Positions 18,089 through 26,929 of a DNA stretch of 64,000 nt are shown piece after piece (within the stretch, counting starts at the first letter, position 1; every line of letters starts with the position of its first letter). The stretch lies in contig SCKK01000012.1 in the NCBI GenBank assembly GCA_004124475.1, positions 1 to 64,000 on the forward strand. The letters are read 5' to 3'. Source of the stretch: Fidelibacterota bacterium (GTDB taxonomy: Bacteria; Fidelibacterota; Marinisomatia; Marinisomatales; SCKK01). Below the pieces are notes generated by a model, which was not told the origin of the DNA, made no database searches, and saw only the letters and a program-made list of their open reading frames with translations. The position numbers and the translations under genes were made by a program.

Positions 18089-21000
18089 CATAAATCCGGT
18101 TATCAATGAACTTACACGATTTCGAAGCCGAAAAATCGTACACGATCTCCTAGCTTTGGCATGGGTGGGTATGTCAGTTTTTGTCACTGTCATTATACTC
18201 TTACTCGGACTTGAATCTATATTCTGGTTCTCCACCTCAATCCGCTATAACCTTTGGTGGGGAGGATTACTGGTATTCATTGCCTTGATGTTTATTTCAA
18301 TCATCACTTTCTACCTGATTATAAATAACCGTATCTCCCGTTACTCCTTCTCGGCGCTTGCGAGTGAAGTTGGTAAAAAATCATCTGATAAACCCGACGA
18401 AATTCTCAACGCCTTGCAACTTGCCTCCTCAAGATTCCCAAGTACTTCACGTTCATTGGCGTTAAAATACGTATCCGGAATTACTTCTAAATTGCAGAGA
18501 TTGGATACCTCTTCTATTTATCGTACTCTGGAACATAAAAGAAAAAGTATCATATTTGCAATAATCGTAATTATCTCACTTTTGATTTCCGCCGGTTTTC
18601 AACAACAATTCAGTGAAGCTTTCAAACATTGGATTCACCCTAGAACCAATTTCCCAATCCCATATCCTTTTACACTTCGTAGCGTGACAGGGGATCTTTC
18701 TCTCATGGGAGGTGACAATGCCACAATTAAATTCAATGCAAAAGGGGGCGATCCGGAAATCATCACTATTGAACTCAGTTCACCGGAAAAGGATACTTAT
18801 CTGACCTTATCACGACAGGAAGGTGGAAGTTTTGTCCACGAAATGGAGGATGTGTTTCAAAATATCCACTATCGAGGATTTGTTCAGTCTAGCCATTTCT
18901 GGCAGCCTTGGGATGAAATCTCCTCCCCTACCTACACCATCGAGGTTATTGACCGACCCATTATTGAGGATTTCGTTGTAACAATAACACCCCCTGATTA
19001 CACCAATCTCAAACCTGTAGTACAAAAAGGAAACATCGCTGAAATACGGGGTCTTAAAGGGTCTGAACTGTCGTTTCTTTTAAAAGTTGATAAAAAACTA
19101 TCCAGAGCTTATTTTGATTTCACACCTCTCGGAGAACCCGAAGGGATAGACCAAATCGTACTCAACATTAATGGCAGGAAAGCCACCGTTTCTTTTCTTC
19201 TATTAGAAGATGGCACCCTTATCTCCCGTGTTTTTGATCGACGTAATACCAGCAACCTTGATCCTATAGAATATCATTTAATGGTCTTAGATGACATGCC
19301 TCCGGGTATGGATGTAATACAACCGGAAACGCCTTCTGAACTGGGAACAGATTTTGCTATTCCTATTCAGCTACATATCGAGGATGATTTCGGCTTTTCC
19401 AACCTTCAGATTGTTTATGAAGTCAAACATCCGGATTATCTCTCAGTTGGGAACAGTCCGTTCAATAAAGAATTAGTCAATATCCAAACCATACCTGGAC
19501 TAAGTCATGAGGATATCTCTCAGGAAGTCTATTACCTCTGGACTGTAGAGGACCTCAATCTTATGCCCGAGGACGAGATTCGTTTCCATTTTGAACTGTA
19601 TGACAATGATACGGTTTCAGGCCCCAAAAAAGCTGTTTCTCATACTCTCATTACTCGTTTTCCCTCAATTGCAGACCTCTTTGCCCGGACTGTGGAAAAA
19701 GAATCCGAAGTACAAACTTCAATCGAAGAGATGATCGAGGAGTTGGAATCCTTAGACCAATCCCTGGAATCCGTTGAGTTAGACCTTCTTAAAAACAGGG
19801 AACTCAATTGGGAACAGGAACAAATACTTAAGAAATCACTGGACGAAATGAGAGAAAAGGTGAAAAATATTCAAGACCTCCAGGAACAGGTAAAAGATAT
19901 CATCGAGCAGTCGGAAAAACACAACCTTTTTTCTGATGAACTGTTAGAGAAATTCCGCGACCTTAATGACCTGTTATCTGAAATCATTACTCCGGAACTC
20001 ATCGCGGCGATGGAGCAGCTTCAATCATCCATGGAACAACCCTCTGCTCAAGACTTGATGGATGCAATCAGGGATCTTCAATCCAATACTGCGGCTATGG
20101 AAGCACAGTTGGATCGATTTATCGAAATCTTTAAACGAATCCAGGCTGAGCAGCGGATAGATGAATTAGTGGCTCGGATGGAAAGTCTTGTAAAGCGCCA
20201 GCAGGAAATCGTGAATAAAGTGGAAAAGGATGAGTTAACTAAAAATCCTGCAAGGCTAATCGAGGATCAAGAGCGGACTCAACAGGAATTCGAAAATCTA
20301 CGGGAAGCAATGGATGATGCTGCAGATATCATCTCAGAGTTTGCCAAATTACCCGGACAGGAACTCAAGGATCTCTCACAATCAGAACTAACCGAACAGA
20401 CTTCTCATGACCTTTTGTCTGCTCTTGAATCTCTAGAATCACGAAACTCTTCCATGGCAAGTGAAATGACAAGTACATCTCTGCAGGACTTGCAGCAAAT
20501 GGTAGATCAACTTCAAAACATTCAATCTCAATTCCAGATGCAAACCATCGCAGAAATGTCCAGGGAGTTCGACAAAATTTTTCAGAACACACTTTATTTA
20601 TCTAAACACCAGGAGGCACTCTATCAAGAAACCAGCGAACTTTCCCACAACAGCCCACGTCTTGGCGATATGGCGGGAAGCCAACAGCTCCTCAAAGATC
20701 AACTTGCTCAATTGACTCAATCGGTATTGGAATTGTCCCGGAAGACTTTTTCCGTTACTCCCCAGATGGGAAAAGCCCTTGGAAGAGCATCAGCAGGTAT
20801 GTCCGAAACCATAAACAAGCTTGAGAATAGGAATGGTAAAATGGCGGCAAGATCCCAGAAGGAAACGGTAGGCGCATTAAATGACCTGGCATTATCCACA
20901 CTCAGCGCCATGAATGCCATGCAGCAGTCGGGAATGGCGTCCGGATTCGAGCAGTTTTTAAAACGAATGGAGCAAATGGCTGGTCAGCAACAGGGAATTA

Positions 21001-21503
21001 ATAGCATGACATTTCAACTCGCCATGGGACAAATGGCTGCAAGCTCAAAGGAAGGAATGATGAAGCGACTCGGTCAGGAACAAGGTCAGCTGAAAAAGTC
21101 TCTTCAGCAGATGATACGGGAAATGCGTGGGTCACAAAATGCAGGAGGAAATTTAAGCGGAATCGTGCAAGATATGGAAGAAGTCATTAAAGACTTCAAC
21201 CGGCGCCGGGTCACTCGAAAAACCATAGACCGCCAGCAGAGAATCCTCTCACGGATGTTAGATTCTCAAAAATCCATGAGACAGCGCGATTTATCGGAAA
21301 AACGGAGGTCATTCACGGGTGAAGATATTTTCCGAACAGGTCCTGAAGGATTGCCGGAGGATATGGGACAACGGCGAAATCTTGCCATGGAAGCGTTGAA
21401 CCTGGCGCTTAAAGCCGGTTATCCCCGAGATTACCAGGATATGATTCGAAGGTACTTCAACGCCCTTGCCCAATCCCCGCAAATGGCGCCTGAAGATGAA
21501 TAA
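18072..21503 (+). CDS. DUF4175 family membrane protein with long coiled coil
   Basis: The 1143-residue protein has two N-terminal membrane helices (about 28-50 and 58-80) and a third at about 158-176. A large beta-rich periplasmic region follows (about 190-530), then a Gln/Glu/Met-rich coiled coil (about 535-1050) and a soluble tail. This is the DUF4175 layout. The role is unknown; a structural or secretion-related envelope function is inferred from topology. Translation is coupled to DUF4159, as the start lies inside that gene. Confidence 0.88.
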   Translation: MHSSSNINPVINELTRFRSRKIVHDLLALAWVGMSVFVTVIILLLGLESIFWFSTSIRYNLWWGGLLVFIALMFISIITFYLIINNRISRYSFSALASEVGKKSSDKPDEILNALQLASSRFPSTSRSLALKYVSGITSKLQRLDTSSIYRTLEHKRKSIIFAIIVIISLLISAGFQQQFSEAFKHWIHPRTNFPIPYPFTLRSVTGDLSLMGGDNATIKFNAKGGDPEIITIELSSPEKDTYLTLSRQEGGSFVHEMEDVFQNIHYRGFVQSSHFWQPWDEISSPTYTIEVIDRPIIEDFVVTITPPDYTNLKPVVQKGNIAEIRGLKGSELSFLLKVDKKLSRAYFDFTPLGEPEGIDQIVLNINGRKATVSFLLLEDGTLISRVFDRRNTSNLDPIEYHLMVLDDMPPGMDVIQPETPSELGTDFAIPIQLHIEDDFGFSNLQIVYEVKHPDYLSVGNSPFNKELVNIQTIPGLSHEDISQEVYYLWTVEDLNLMPEDEIRFHFELYDNDTVSGPKKAVSHTLITRFPSIADLFARTVEKESEVQTSIEEMIEELESLDQSLESVELDLLKNRELNWEQEQILKKSLDEMREKVKNIQDLQEQVKDIIEQSEKHNLFSDELLEKFRDLNDLLSEIITPELIAAMEQLQSSMEQPSAQDLMDAIRDLQSNTAAMEAQLDRFIEIFKRIQAEQRIDELVARMESLVKRQQEIVNKVEKDELTKNPARLIEDQERTQQEFENLREAMDDAADIISEFAKLPGQELKDLSQSELTEQTSHDLLSALESLESRNSSMASEMTSTSLQDLQQMVDQLQNIQSQFQMQTIAEMSREFDKIFQNTLYLSKHQEALYQETSELSHNSPRLGDMAGSQQLLKDQLAQLTQSVLELSRKTFSVTPQMGKALGRASAGMSETINKLENRNGKMAARSQKETVGALNDLALSTLSAMNAMQQSGMASGFEQFLKRMEQMAGQQQGINSMTFQLAMGQMAASSKEGMMKRLGQEQGQLKKSLQQMIREMRGSQNAGGNLSGIVQDMEEVIKDFNRRRVTRKTIDRQQRILSRMLDSQKSMRQRDLSEKRRSFTGEDIFRTGPEGLPEDMGQRRNLAMEALNLALKAGYPRDYQDMIRRYFNALAQSPQMAPEDE

Positions 21504-22215
21504 CTGCTATTTATCTGCTCAAGTTTCGCACATGGTAAGTGTTTTATATTTAAGAAGATGTTCATAAATAAAGTCTTTTAGTATCGTAATAAAAAAGACG
21601 AATTTCTTATTACTGTTATTCTATGTACTTTTCTTAGCGTAAGAAAAGTACCAAAAGAAACTGTCGCTGGAGAAAAATTCTATCCGTCTGCACCATTGTT
21701 TTGGGAATGAATTAAACTCATCCCTCCTTCCAGTCGGTCTTCAAACAGTAATTCATTCTCATCCAAAACAATAGTTTGATGATAATGATAATCCCGATGC
21801 ATCGGGACTAATGCGACAAAGAAATCCTATAATGGATCTAATTGATCAGATGTGCGAAACATGAGTTATCTGTATCGCCTGTATGCCAATAGGCAGGCAT
21901 GCCTGCTCAGTATAGCGTTTCCAAAACGGCTATCCAATTAAGGACTATCGTGTTAATGTGTTTCCCGAAGCTTCGGGATTAATGTATTATTGTCCTATCT
22001 CGACGGGAAAACCTGAACACTTAAACACTTGAACACCTGAACACTTGTCCAAAAGATGCCGCGCGAACGCTGTTTATTGCTATAATATTAAGGAAAGTCA
22101 ATAATAGTCTCCCTGCAGGCAGCGGACGGACATGCAGGGAATTTCTCCGAAGGATCCTTTGGAAATTTTTGTCGTGTATAAACATGTGAATGGTCTGTTG
22201 TTTTTTGCCTACTGT
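21504..22215. other. Gene-free region rich in palindromes
   Basis: No supported gene. It contains a MITE-like unit (21518-21865), GCAGGCATGCCTGC (21893-21906), TCCCGAAGCTTCGGGA (21963-21978), and CCCTGCAGG...ATGCAGGG (22111-22139). TCCGAAGGATCCTTTGGA lies at 22146-22163, and there is an AACACTTGAACACCTG-like low-complexity stretch at about 22015-22045. Three palindrome families meet in 300 bp. Confidence 0.75.
21518..21865. repeat. MITE-like unit with 16-bp terminal inverted repeats
   Basis: CTCAAGTTTCGCACAT (21518-21533) is inverted at 21850-21865 with one mismatch. Inside are a second inverted pair (ATTGTTTTGG near 21697 and CCAAAACAAT near 21760) and the palindrome TCCCGATGCATCGGGA (21792-21807). 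There is no coding frame. A third copy of the terminal word (TGTGCGAAACTTGAGTTA) lies at 29870-29887, beside transposase remnants. Confidence 0.55.
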
Positions 22216-22281
22216 CTACTGCATACTGACCAGTAACCACATTACATCAAGTACCACATTTGTGTCAAAAAGAACTTTCAA
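22216..22281 (-). pseudogene. Truncated VapC-type PIN toxin (first ~13 codons)
   Basis: Overlapping the antitoxin stop as TTGA, a TTG start opens the frame MKVLFDTNVVLDVM, the conserved first strand and first catalytic Asp of PIN-domain toxins. The frame then runs into intergenic-type sequence and stops at TAG (22216-22218). The toxin body and the rest of the cassette, including its attC, are missing. Confidence 0.75.
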
Positions 22282-22520
22282 AGGTATTTTTTCTCTAAGT
22301 ATCGTTTATAGTCTTTTTTATCTATTTTGCTTTCTTTGAACGCCTCTTTTAGTGATCGCACTATCGGTGTAATTTCAGAATCAGATTGTGAATACTTACC
22401 CAAAAGTATTGAAAAATAATCAGAAACTATTTGAGAAACATATTTCCCGTATTTTTCAGAAAAAAACTTCGCTTTTTCAATAAGATTTTCATCTATTCTT
22501 GATGTTAACTTTTTTTGCAT
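22278..22520 (-). CDS. DUF6364-type antitoxin (VapB-like), orphaned
   Basis: An 80-residue protein starting MQKKLTSRIDENLIEKAK, with a ribbon-helix-helix type N-terminus (KLTSRIDENLI) followed by KYVSQIVSDYFSILL. It resembles DUF6364 antitoxins, which neutralise PIN toxins. I chose the ATG at 22520, with AGGG 9 bp upstream; starts at 22529 and further upstream are open, but the latter would run through the attC site. Its stop overlaps the start of the truncated VapC. With no toxin body it is probably an orphan antitoxin, in the third, incomplete cassette. Confidence 0.78.
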   Translation of the reverse strand: MQKKLTSRIDENLIEKAKFFSEKYGKYVSQIVSDYFSILLGKYSQSDSEITPIVRSLKEAFKESKIDKKDYKRYLEKKYL

Positions 22521-22560
22521 TTTATTCATCCCTAGGATTTTTGTTGTAAAATTCATTTTT

Positions 22561-22659
22561 ACATAACGCCTAGCATCATCGGCTGCCAAAAGTGGTGTGG
22601 CTGAAGCGTAGCGGAAGCCGCGCCGCTTTTGGCAGTCCGCGTGTATGCTATTGTTAGGC
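22561..22659 (-). other. Integron attC recombination site (attC2)
   Basis: On the minus strand it starts GCCTAAC (R'') and ends GTTATGT (R'). It folds through perfect arms CTGCCAAAAG (22583-22592) and CTTTTGGCAG (22626-22635), with outer pairs TAGCAT/ATGCTA and GCCTA/TAGGC. The R'' with two more bases (GTGCCTAAC) is the exact complement of the 5' terminus of its own cassette, GTTAGGCAC at 25871-25863, as expected for an integron cassette. Confidence 0.88.
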
Positions 22660-22700
22660 ACTGTGTTGTTGTGCGATGTCCCTTGCAACTACCAATATGT

Positions 22701-23813
22701 CTAATTGATTTCTGAAACCATATCTTGCTTAGGTAGCTTGCTACATATTAAATCAAGTCTAACTTTTTCCGATTTGAAGTCTTTTAAATCCATTTCCTTA
22801 ATATACCTAATGCTCTCCGCTGCCTTTTCCCATTGATGATCTGAAAGATACACTTCTGCCAAACCAAGGCAAGATCGAGCAACTTGTAATTTCTCAGTAT
22901 TTCTATCAGCTTGACGCAACACACGGCGATATATGTCCTTTGCGTCGTCATTCTTTCCCTTTTTATACTCAATATCGCCCTTCATCACCAAACTCATGTT
23001 ATATCTATATTCATCATTTAGTAATTCAAAACACGCTATTGCCTTATCTATATATATCGATGCGTTATCAAAATCTTTTGTGAAATAATACAATGATGCA
23101 TATGCATAGTGGAGACCTGCTATTAGCACCTTTTTATCGTGCTGATCCTCAATTTTCCCTGCATGCTCCATTGACTGCTTATAATACTGCGCTGCTTCTT
23201 TATATTTTTCAGTTCTACGCGCAATAACGCCAAGATGGCGATACCCTTTAGCCTCATAAAACTCATCATTAATTCCGCGACAGATATCAATTCCATGCTC
23301 AATTGATCGTTGTGCTTCAACATACTCTCCTAACTCTACTAAAGACCATCCGATAGAATCGATAAGTGCGACTACCTGCACATCTTTACGACCTGTAAGG
23401 GCTGAAGCTTCTTCAACAATTCTCCCAATCTTTAGCCGCGTAACAAAGTTTCCTGCTTCAAATAGAGGCCTATTTAGTGCGATACCAATTCTAATCGCCT
23501 CAGCGTAATTTTTATTCTTTATAGCTGAAGCCAATGTCTTAACAAGGCTTTGGTCAAAAGCATACTCGGCTAACGTGCCATGCGCATGCTTCCTAGGAAA
23601 GATTGTTTTAATTACCACCGCGACAAGCCCAATATTTATAGACAACAATAACAAAATTACTGCCGCAAGCGTCTTAGTAGTGACTCCAGAAAACCAATTC
23701 AATTCAAAATACGCATAAGCCTCAATAGCTCCCCATAAAAAACCAAAAGCCGCAACAAATACCCCGCCAAATATAATAGGTATCGTAATGTTTTTTCTTA
23801 TATCGAGGTTCAT
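22701..23813 (-). CDS. TPR membrane protein (cassette-borne)
   Basis: A 370-residue protein with two N-terminal membrane helices (about 10-32 and 45-68) and TPR repeats from about 95 to 350 facing the cytoplasm or periplasm. No enzyme motif is visible. It begins 5 bp after nagA ends and is the last gene of cassette 2, lying directly before attC2. It may scaffold the products of the genes before it, but this is only inferred from linkage. Confidence 0.75.
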   Translation of the reverse strand: MNLDIRKNITIPIIFGGVFVAAFGFLWGAIEAYAYFELNWFSGVTTKTLAAVILLLLSINIGLVAVVIKTIFPRKHAHGTLAEYAFDQSLVKTLASAIKNKNYAEAIRIGIALNRPLFEAGNFVTRLKIGRIVEEASALTGRKDVQVVALIDSIGWSLVELGEYVEAQRSIEHGIDICRGINDEFYEAKGYRHLGVIARRTEKYKEAAQYYKQSMEHAGKIEDQHDKKVLIAGLHYAYASLYYFTKDFDNASIYIDKAIACFELLNDEYRYNMSLVMKGDIEYKKGKNDDAKDIYRRVLRQADRNTEKLQVARSCLGLAEVYLSDHQWEKAAESIRYIKEMDLKDFKSEKVRLDLICSKLPKQDMVSEIN

Positions 23814-23818
23814 TTTAT

Positions 23819-24961
23819 CTACCCATTTGACAACACCAAAATTCCATCTACATATGTGTGTTTTACTTCAAACTCATTATCGATAACAACGATATCGGCA
23901 GCATTGCCGGCCTTTAGCTGACCAATCTCATCTTGTCTGCCGAGATAAGTAGCTGGGTTTAGACTGACGGCATTGATTGCTTCGTTTAAACTACAATTGG
24001 TAAATGCCTTTAAATTTCTAGCGGCGACATTCAGAGTTAATGTGCTTCCAACCAGTGTTTCAGTTCCTTCTAATACGGCTCTATCTTCCCTTTTCTCAAT
24101 ACTACGAGAGCCAATTTTATGAATACCAACATCCATGCCAGAAACAGCTGAACCATCTGTAATACAAATCACTTTCTTCTTATCTGTTTTTGACTTCCAA
24201 AAAATGCGTACAGTAACAGGATCAACATGTATCCCATCTGCAATCAAAGAAACAAAATACTCATCTTTTTCAAGTGCAGCCCCTACAACCCCTGGCTTTC
24301 TAGAGTTCAAATCAGCCATTGCGTTAAACACATGAACTATCATCATGTTATTACTGTCGAACAAGTCAATTAACTCTTTATAGTCAATCAACGAATGTCC
24401 AACACCAACTTTTTTTCCATCTGCGATTAACCTATCGATAAATTCTTTTGATCCTTCTAGCTCGGGAGATATCGTGACTATCTCTATATGCTCAGTAGCG
24501 TACTTCTCGTATGGACAATCTATAGGATTATGCAACAATGCAGCATTTTGCGCCCCAACTTTAGATGGGTTTAAAAATGGTCCTTCTAAGTGCATCCCTA
24601 TGATCTTGGCACCTAATTCTGTCCCCACTCTTTGCATAAGGGTTTCAACATGATCTTGATAAGTATCTAGAGGTCTTGTTGTCACAGTCGGACAAAACGA
24701 AGTAGTACCAAATTTTGGAAGTTTGGTGCGAATGACTTCAACAGCATCCACATCGGACTTGAATTCTTTACCAAAAGCTCCGTTTATCTGTATATCAACA
24801 AACCCCGGACAAATATATTGATCGTCAGGAACTTTTACAGTAGGCGTTAAAAAGTCTTCAGGATTGTAATGTATAGTATCAATCCGACCTTCCTTAATAA
24901 CTACCTGCCCATATCTAACGTTTTCTGGAAGTACCAGTTGGCCTTCGAATATTTCAGTCAT
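23819..24961 (-). CDS. nagA: N-acetylglucosamine-6-phosphate deacetylase
   Basis: Removes acetate from GlcNAc-6-phosphate to give GlcN-6-phosphate in the cytoplasm. The 380-residue amidohydrolase has PGFVDIQINGAFG, metal-ligand motifs HLEGPF and GHS, HVFNAM, the substrate-loop ADGIHV, and the catalytic Asp in ITDGS (usually TDA). Its length is normal. It overlaps the acyltransferase gene by 8 bp. A nagA inside an integron cassette, next to an acyltransferase, suggests a unit that changes the acyl group on an amino sugar rather than simple catabolism; this is an inference. Confidence 0.93.
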   Translation of the reverse strand: MTEIFEGQLVLPENVRYGQVVIKEGRIDTIHYNPEDFLTPTVKVPDDQYICPGFVDIQINGAFGKEFKSDVDAVEVIRTKLPKFGTTSFCPTVTTRPLDTYQDHVETLMQRVGTELGAKIIGMHLEGPFLNPSKVGAQNAALLHNPIDCPYEKYATEHIEIVTISPELEGSKEFIDRLIADGKKVGVGHSLIDYKELIDLFDSNNMMIVHVFNAMADLNSRKPGVVGAALEKDEYFVSLIADGIHVDPVTVRIFWKSKTDKKKVICITDGSAVSGMDVGIHKIGSRSIEKREDRAVLEGTETLVGSTLTLNVAARNLKAFTNCSLNEAINAVSLNPATYLGRQDEIGQLKAGNAADIVVIDNEFEVKHTYVDGILVLSNG

Positions 24962-25598
24962 CGAATATCTCTCTATTATCTGATTGTCGTTTATCGTACA
25001 AAATGGTGTCTGGCTTGATATCCTTTCTTACGATAGTACCAGCACCGATCACACAATTGTTACCTATTGTTACCCCATCCAGAACAATGACATTTCCTCC
25101 AAGCCAGACATTGTCACCTATCGTTATGCCCTTTCGTACATCACCTTGGAGCATTATCGGAAGTTCCCTACTTCTAAAATTGTGGTTGCTCGCTATAATG
25201 TAACAATTAGCTCCAAATATGACATTACGCCCAATTGTCACCCCTCCACCACCGTGAATAATAGTGTTCTGCGCGAACGCACATTGGCCAGCAATATCAA
25301 TAAATCCTCCGTAAGCATCTAAATAACAGTTTTCCTTTATGTATGTATCACCACCAAAAGTTATCCCGTGCTTGCGAATTGTTGACCGTCCGTTCAATAT
25401 CGTTCTTGCATTTATTACACATCCACTTTTCATACATACTTGGCGAGGTGTTCGCAAGACACATGAGCTGTGTATCTCGAAAGGCATTTCCAACTCATCA
25501 ATTAAATAATAATTAACTGAGTTGAATATGCTTTGCCTTATACGGCGGTGTATTTCTAGATATTTAGCGAGTATGTTTCCAACTAATTTATTTGGCAT
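24954..25598 (-). CDS. Left-handed beta-helix (hexapeptide) acyltransferase
   Basis: A 214-residue protein ending in hexapeptide repeats (ITFGGDTYIKENCYLDAYGG, then ITIGDNVWLGGNVIVLDG, VTIGNNCVIGAGTIV), as in maltose/NodL-type O-acetyltransferases. The catalytic-type histidine is in ASNHNF. Trimeric acetyl-CoA-dependent transfer to a sugar is the family role. I chose ATG 25598; an earlier in-frame start at 25628 would overlap the preceding gene by 46 bp. It overlaps nagA by 8 bp. The substrate is unknown but is likely an amino sugar given its neighbour. Confidence 0.88.
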   Translation of the reverse strand: MPNKLVGNILAKYLEIHRRIRQSIFNSVNYYLIDELEMPFEIHSSCVLRTPRQVCMKSGCVINARTILNGRSTIRKHGITFGGDTYIKENCYLDAYGGFIDIAGQCAFAQNTIIHGGGGVTIGRNVIFGANCYIIASNHNFRSRELPIMLQGDVRKGITIGDNVWLGGNVIVLDGVTIGNNCVIGAGTIVRKDIKPDTILYDKRQSDNREIFDD

Positions 25599-25804
25599 TT
25601 TATCGCTTCTTGCAGTTCGCTCTCGCAATGAGAGATATCAAATTCTTTTGACTTTTCGATAATTCTTAACGCGATAATCTTCTTTAACCATTTGTCTGTT
25701 TCTGTGCGAAATAGATCAATAGCATTATCCATATCCTTATTGGAAGCAATCGCCATTTCAGACAGTTTTTTTCCTCTATGCTCGTACGGGTCTATTTTTT
25801 TCAT
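25583..25804 (-). CDS. Small hypothetical protein, first gene of cassette 2
   Basis: A charged, helical protein of 73 residues (MKKIDPYEHRGKKLSEMAIA...). A GTG start 9 bp earlier is also possible. I do not recognise a family. It overlaps the acyltransferase by 16 bp and begins about 60 bp inside the cassette terminus. An acyl-carrier role cannot be argued, as there is no DSL motif. Confidence 0.6.
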   Translation of the reverse strand: MKKIDPYEHRGKKLSEMAIASNKDMDNAIDLFRTETDKWLKKIIALRIIEKSKEFDISHCESELQEAIKCQIN

Positions 25805-25864
25805 TTTTATCACACTTACATATCAATTCCTTAGTGAATTTTCAGTTACTGCGCCTCTTAAAGT

Positions 25865-25997
25865 GCCTAACGGAAAAACTCACCGCGCGTGAGGCTTTCA
25901 CTTTCGTACTTTTGTTAAACAAATTTACTCTCATTTTTCTTTCAAACTCTAAAATCACGCTATCATTGTCTCGCGTCCGGTGCAGTGAATGTTAGAC
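25865..25997 (-). other. Integron attC recombination site (attC1)
   Basis: On the minus strand it opens GTCTAAC (25997-25991) and ends GTTAGGC (25871-25865), 133 bp apart, within the usual attC range. The arms CTCGCGTCCGGTG and CACCGCGCGTGAG pair imperfectly near the ends. The R'' plus two bases (GCGTCTAAC) is the exact complement of the 5' terminus of cassette 1, GTTAGACGC at 26929-26921. Confidence 0.8.
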
Positions 25998-26020
25998 GCA
26001 AATTAAACTTTAATTAGTCT

Positions 26021-26908
26021 TTACCATGCATATTCAATTTCATCTCTTCTTTCTAATAAACGGTCAATTTCTCTACTGTATTCATCAATATTTTCTACAT
26101 CCCCAAATTCAATTATGTACTCAATGTTCTTTTCTTCATTCTTATCAGATTCACATATCTGTTCAATAAAATCAAATAATTGACGTACTGCTTTCCTAAT
26201 GATATCCGACCACCCTAACTGTAACCCGTGAAGCTGTTTTAGTTCTTCAGATGGAATTACCTTTCTAAGGGATCGCTCAAATTCAACGGTCTCCTTATAG
26301 AAACGAGAAATTGTATTTACAGTCTCAAGTATCTCAATAGGTGTGGCAGGTTTTTCTTTAGTAGACTGTAAGGCTTTTGGGAAATCAAATAATAAGAGCT
26401 GTTTTGCTACATCTAACATTTTCAATAAATTTGCAGTACTTGACCTACTCCAATTGATATAACTTTGGAAAGATTCAGGTTTCATTGCTATCAGAAATAC
26501 TTTCCCATTTTCTATATCTTCTAATTCCTTTTCAATTGGGGTGAGCTTTTTTTCTAATAATACTTTTGCTAGATGAAACTGCCAAAATGGTCTTTGCAAA
26601 TGTGCTATCTTCTGTGACTTACTGGATTCATTTTCAAATCCCTCAGGTACATAGGAAAGATATTTATAAACTCGCCAACAAAATGCAGTAAATAATGAGA
26701 ATATGATTAGCACTAAATATGAATACCAGCCACGAGGTTTGGCTCCAGAAAACTGTATTGCAGCCTCCCCAAATGTCCATAGAATACTAAAGGTATAGAT
26801 GGTCACGGACAATAACTGCGTGGGTTTAGAAAAATAATCATGTATGTGAGTAAAAATAGATTTCTTTGAAATTTCAAATTTTCCAGAAAATCCTTGTTCA
26901 TCACACAT
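26021..26908 (-). CDS. Hypothetical membrane protein, cassette 1
   Basis: A 295-residue protein with two membrane helices (about 30-52 and 66-86) and a long helical cytoplasmic part (about 100-295) ending in charged residues. No recognised motif. It is the only gene of cassette 1, beginning 14 bp after the cassette's GTTAGAC end. A promoter is not evident, so it may depend on read-through from upstream. Confidence 0.7.
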   Translation of the reverse strand: MCDEQGFSGKFEISKKSIFTHIHDYFSKPTQLLSVTIYTFSILWTFGEAAIQFSGAKPRGWYSYLVLIIFSLFTAFCWRVYKYLSYVPEGFENESSKSQKIAHLQRPFWQFHLAKVLLEKKLTPIEKELEDIENGKVFLIAMKPESFQSYINWSRSSTANLLKMLDVAKQLLLFDFPKALQSTKEKPATPIEILETVNTISRFYKETVEFERSLRKVIPSEELKQLHGLQLGWSDIIRKAVRQLFDFIEQICESDKNEEKNIEYIIEFGDVENIDEYSREIDRLLERRDEIEYAW

Positions 26909-26929
26909 ATTTATTTATATGCGTCTAAC

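Larger units (their letters stand above)
22567..26929 (-). mobile_element. Integron gene-cassette array without integrase (CALIN-type)
   Basis: Cassette 1 (about 26929-25871) holds the 295-residue membrane protein gene and attC1. Cassette 2 (about 25870-22567) holds four genes and attC2. A third, incomplete cassette (antitoxin and truncated toxin) follows down to about 22216. All genes share one orientation with attC downstream, as integrons require. Each complete cassette begins with the exact complement of its own attC R'' end. No intI gene is visible; the expected side (27 kb and up) carries an IS110 element. Confidence 0.83.

Noticed and set aside
25583-25804. Acyl carrier protein for the cassette acyltransferase
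   Set aside because: The size is right, but there is no DSL phosphopantetheine motif.
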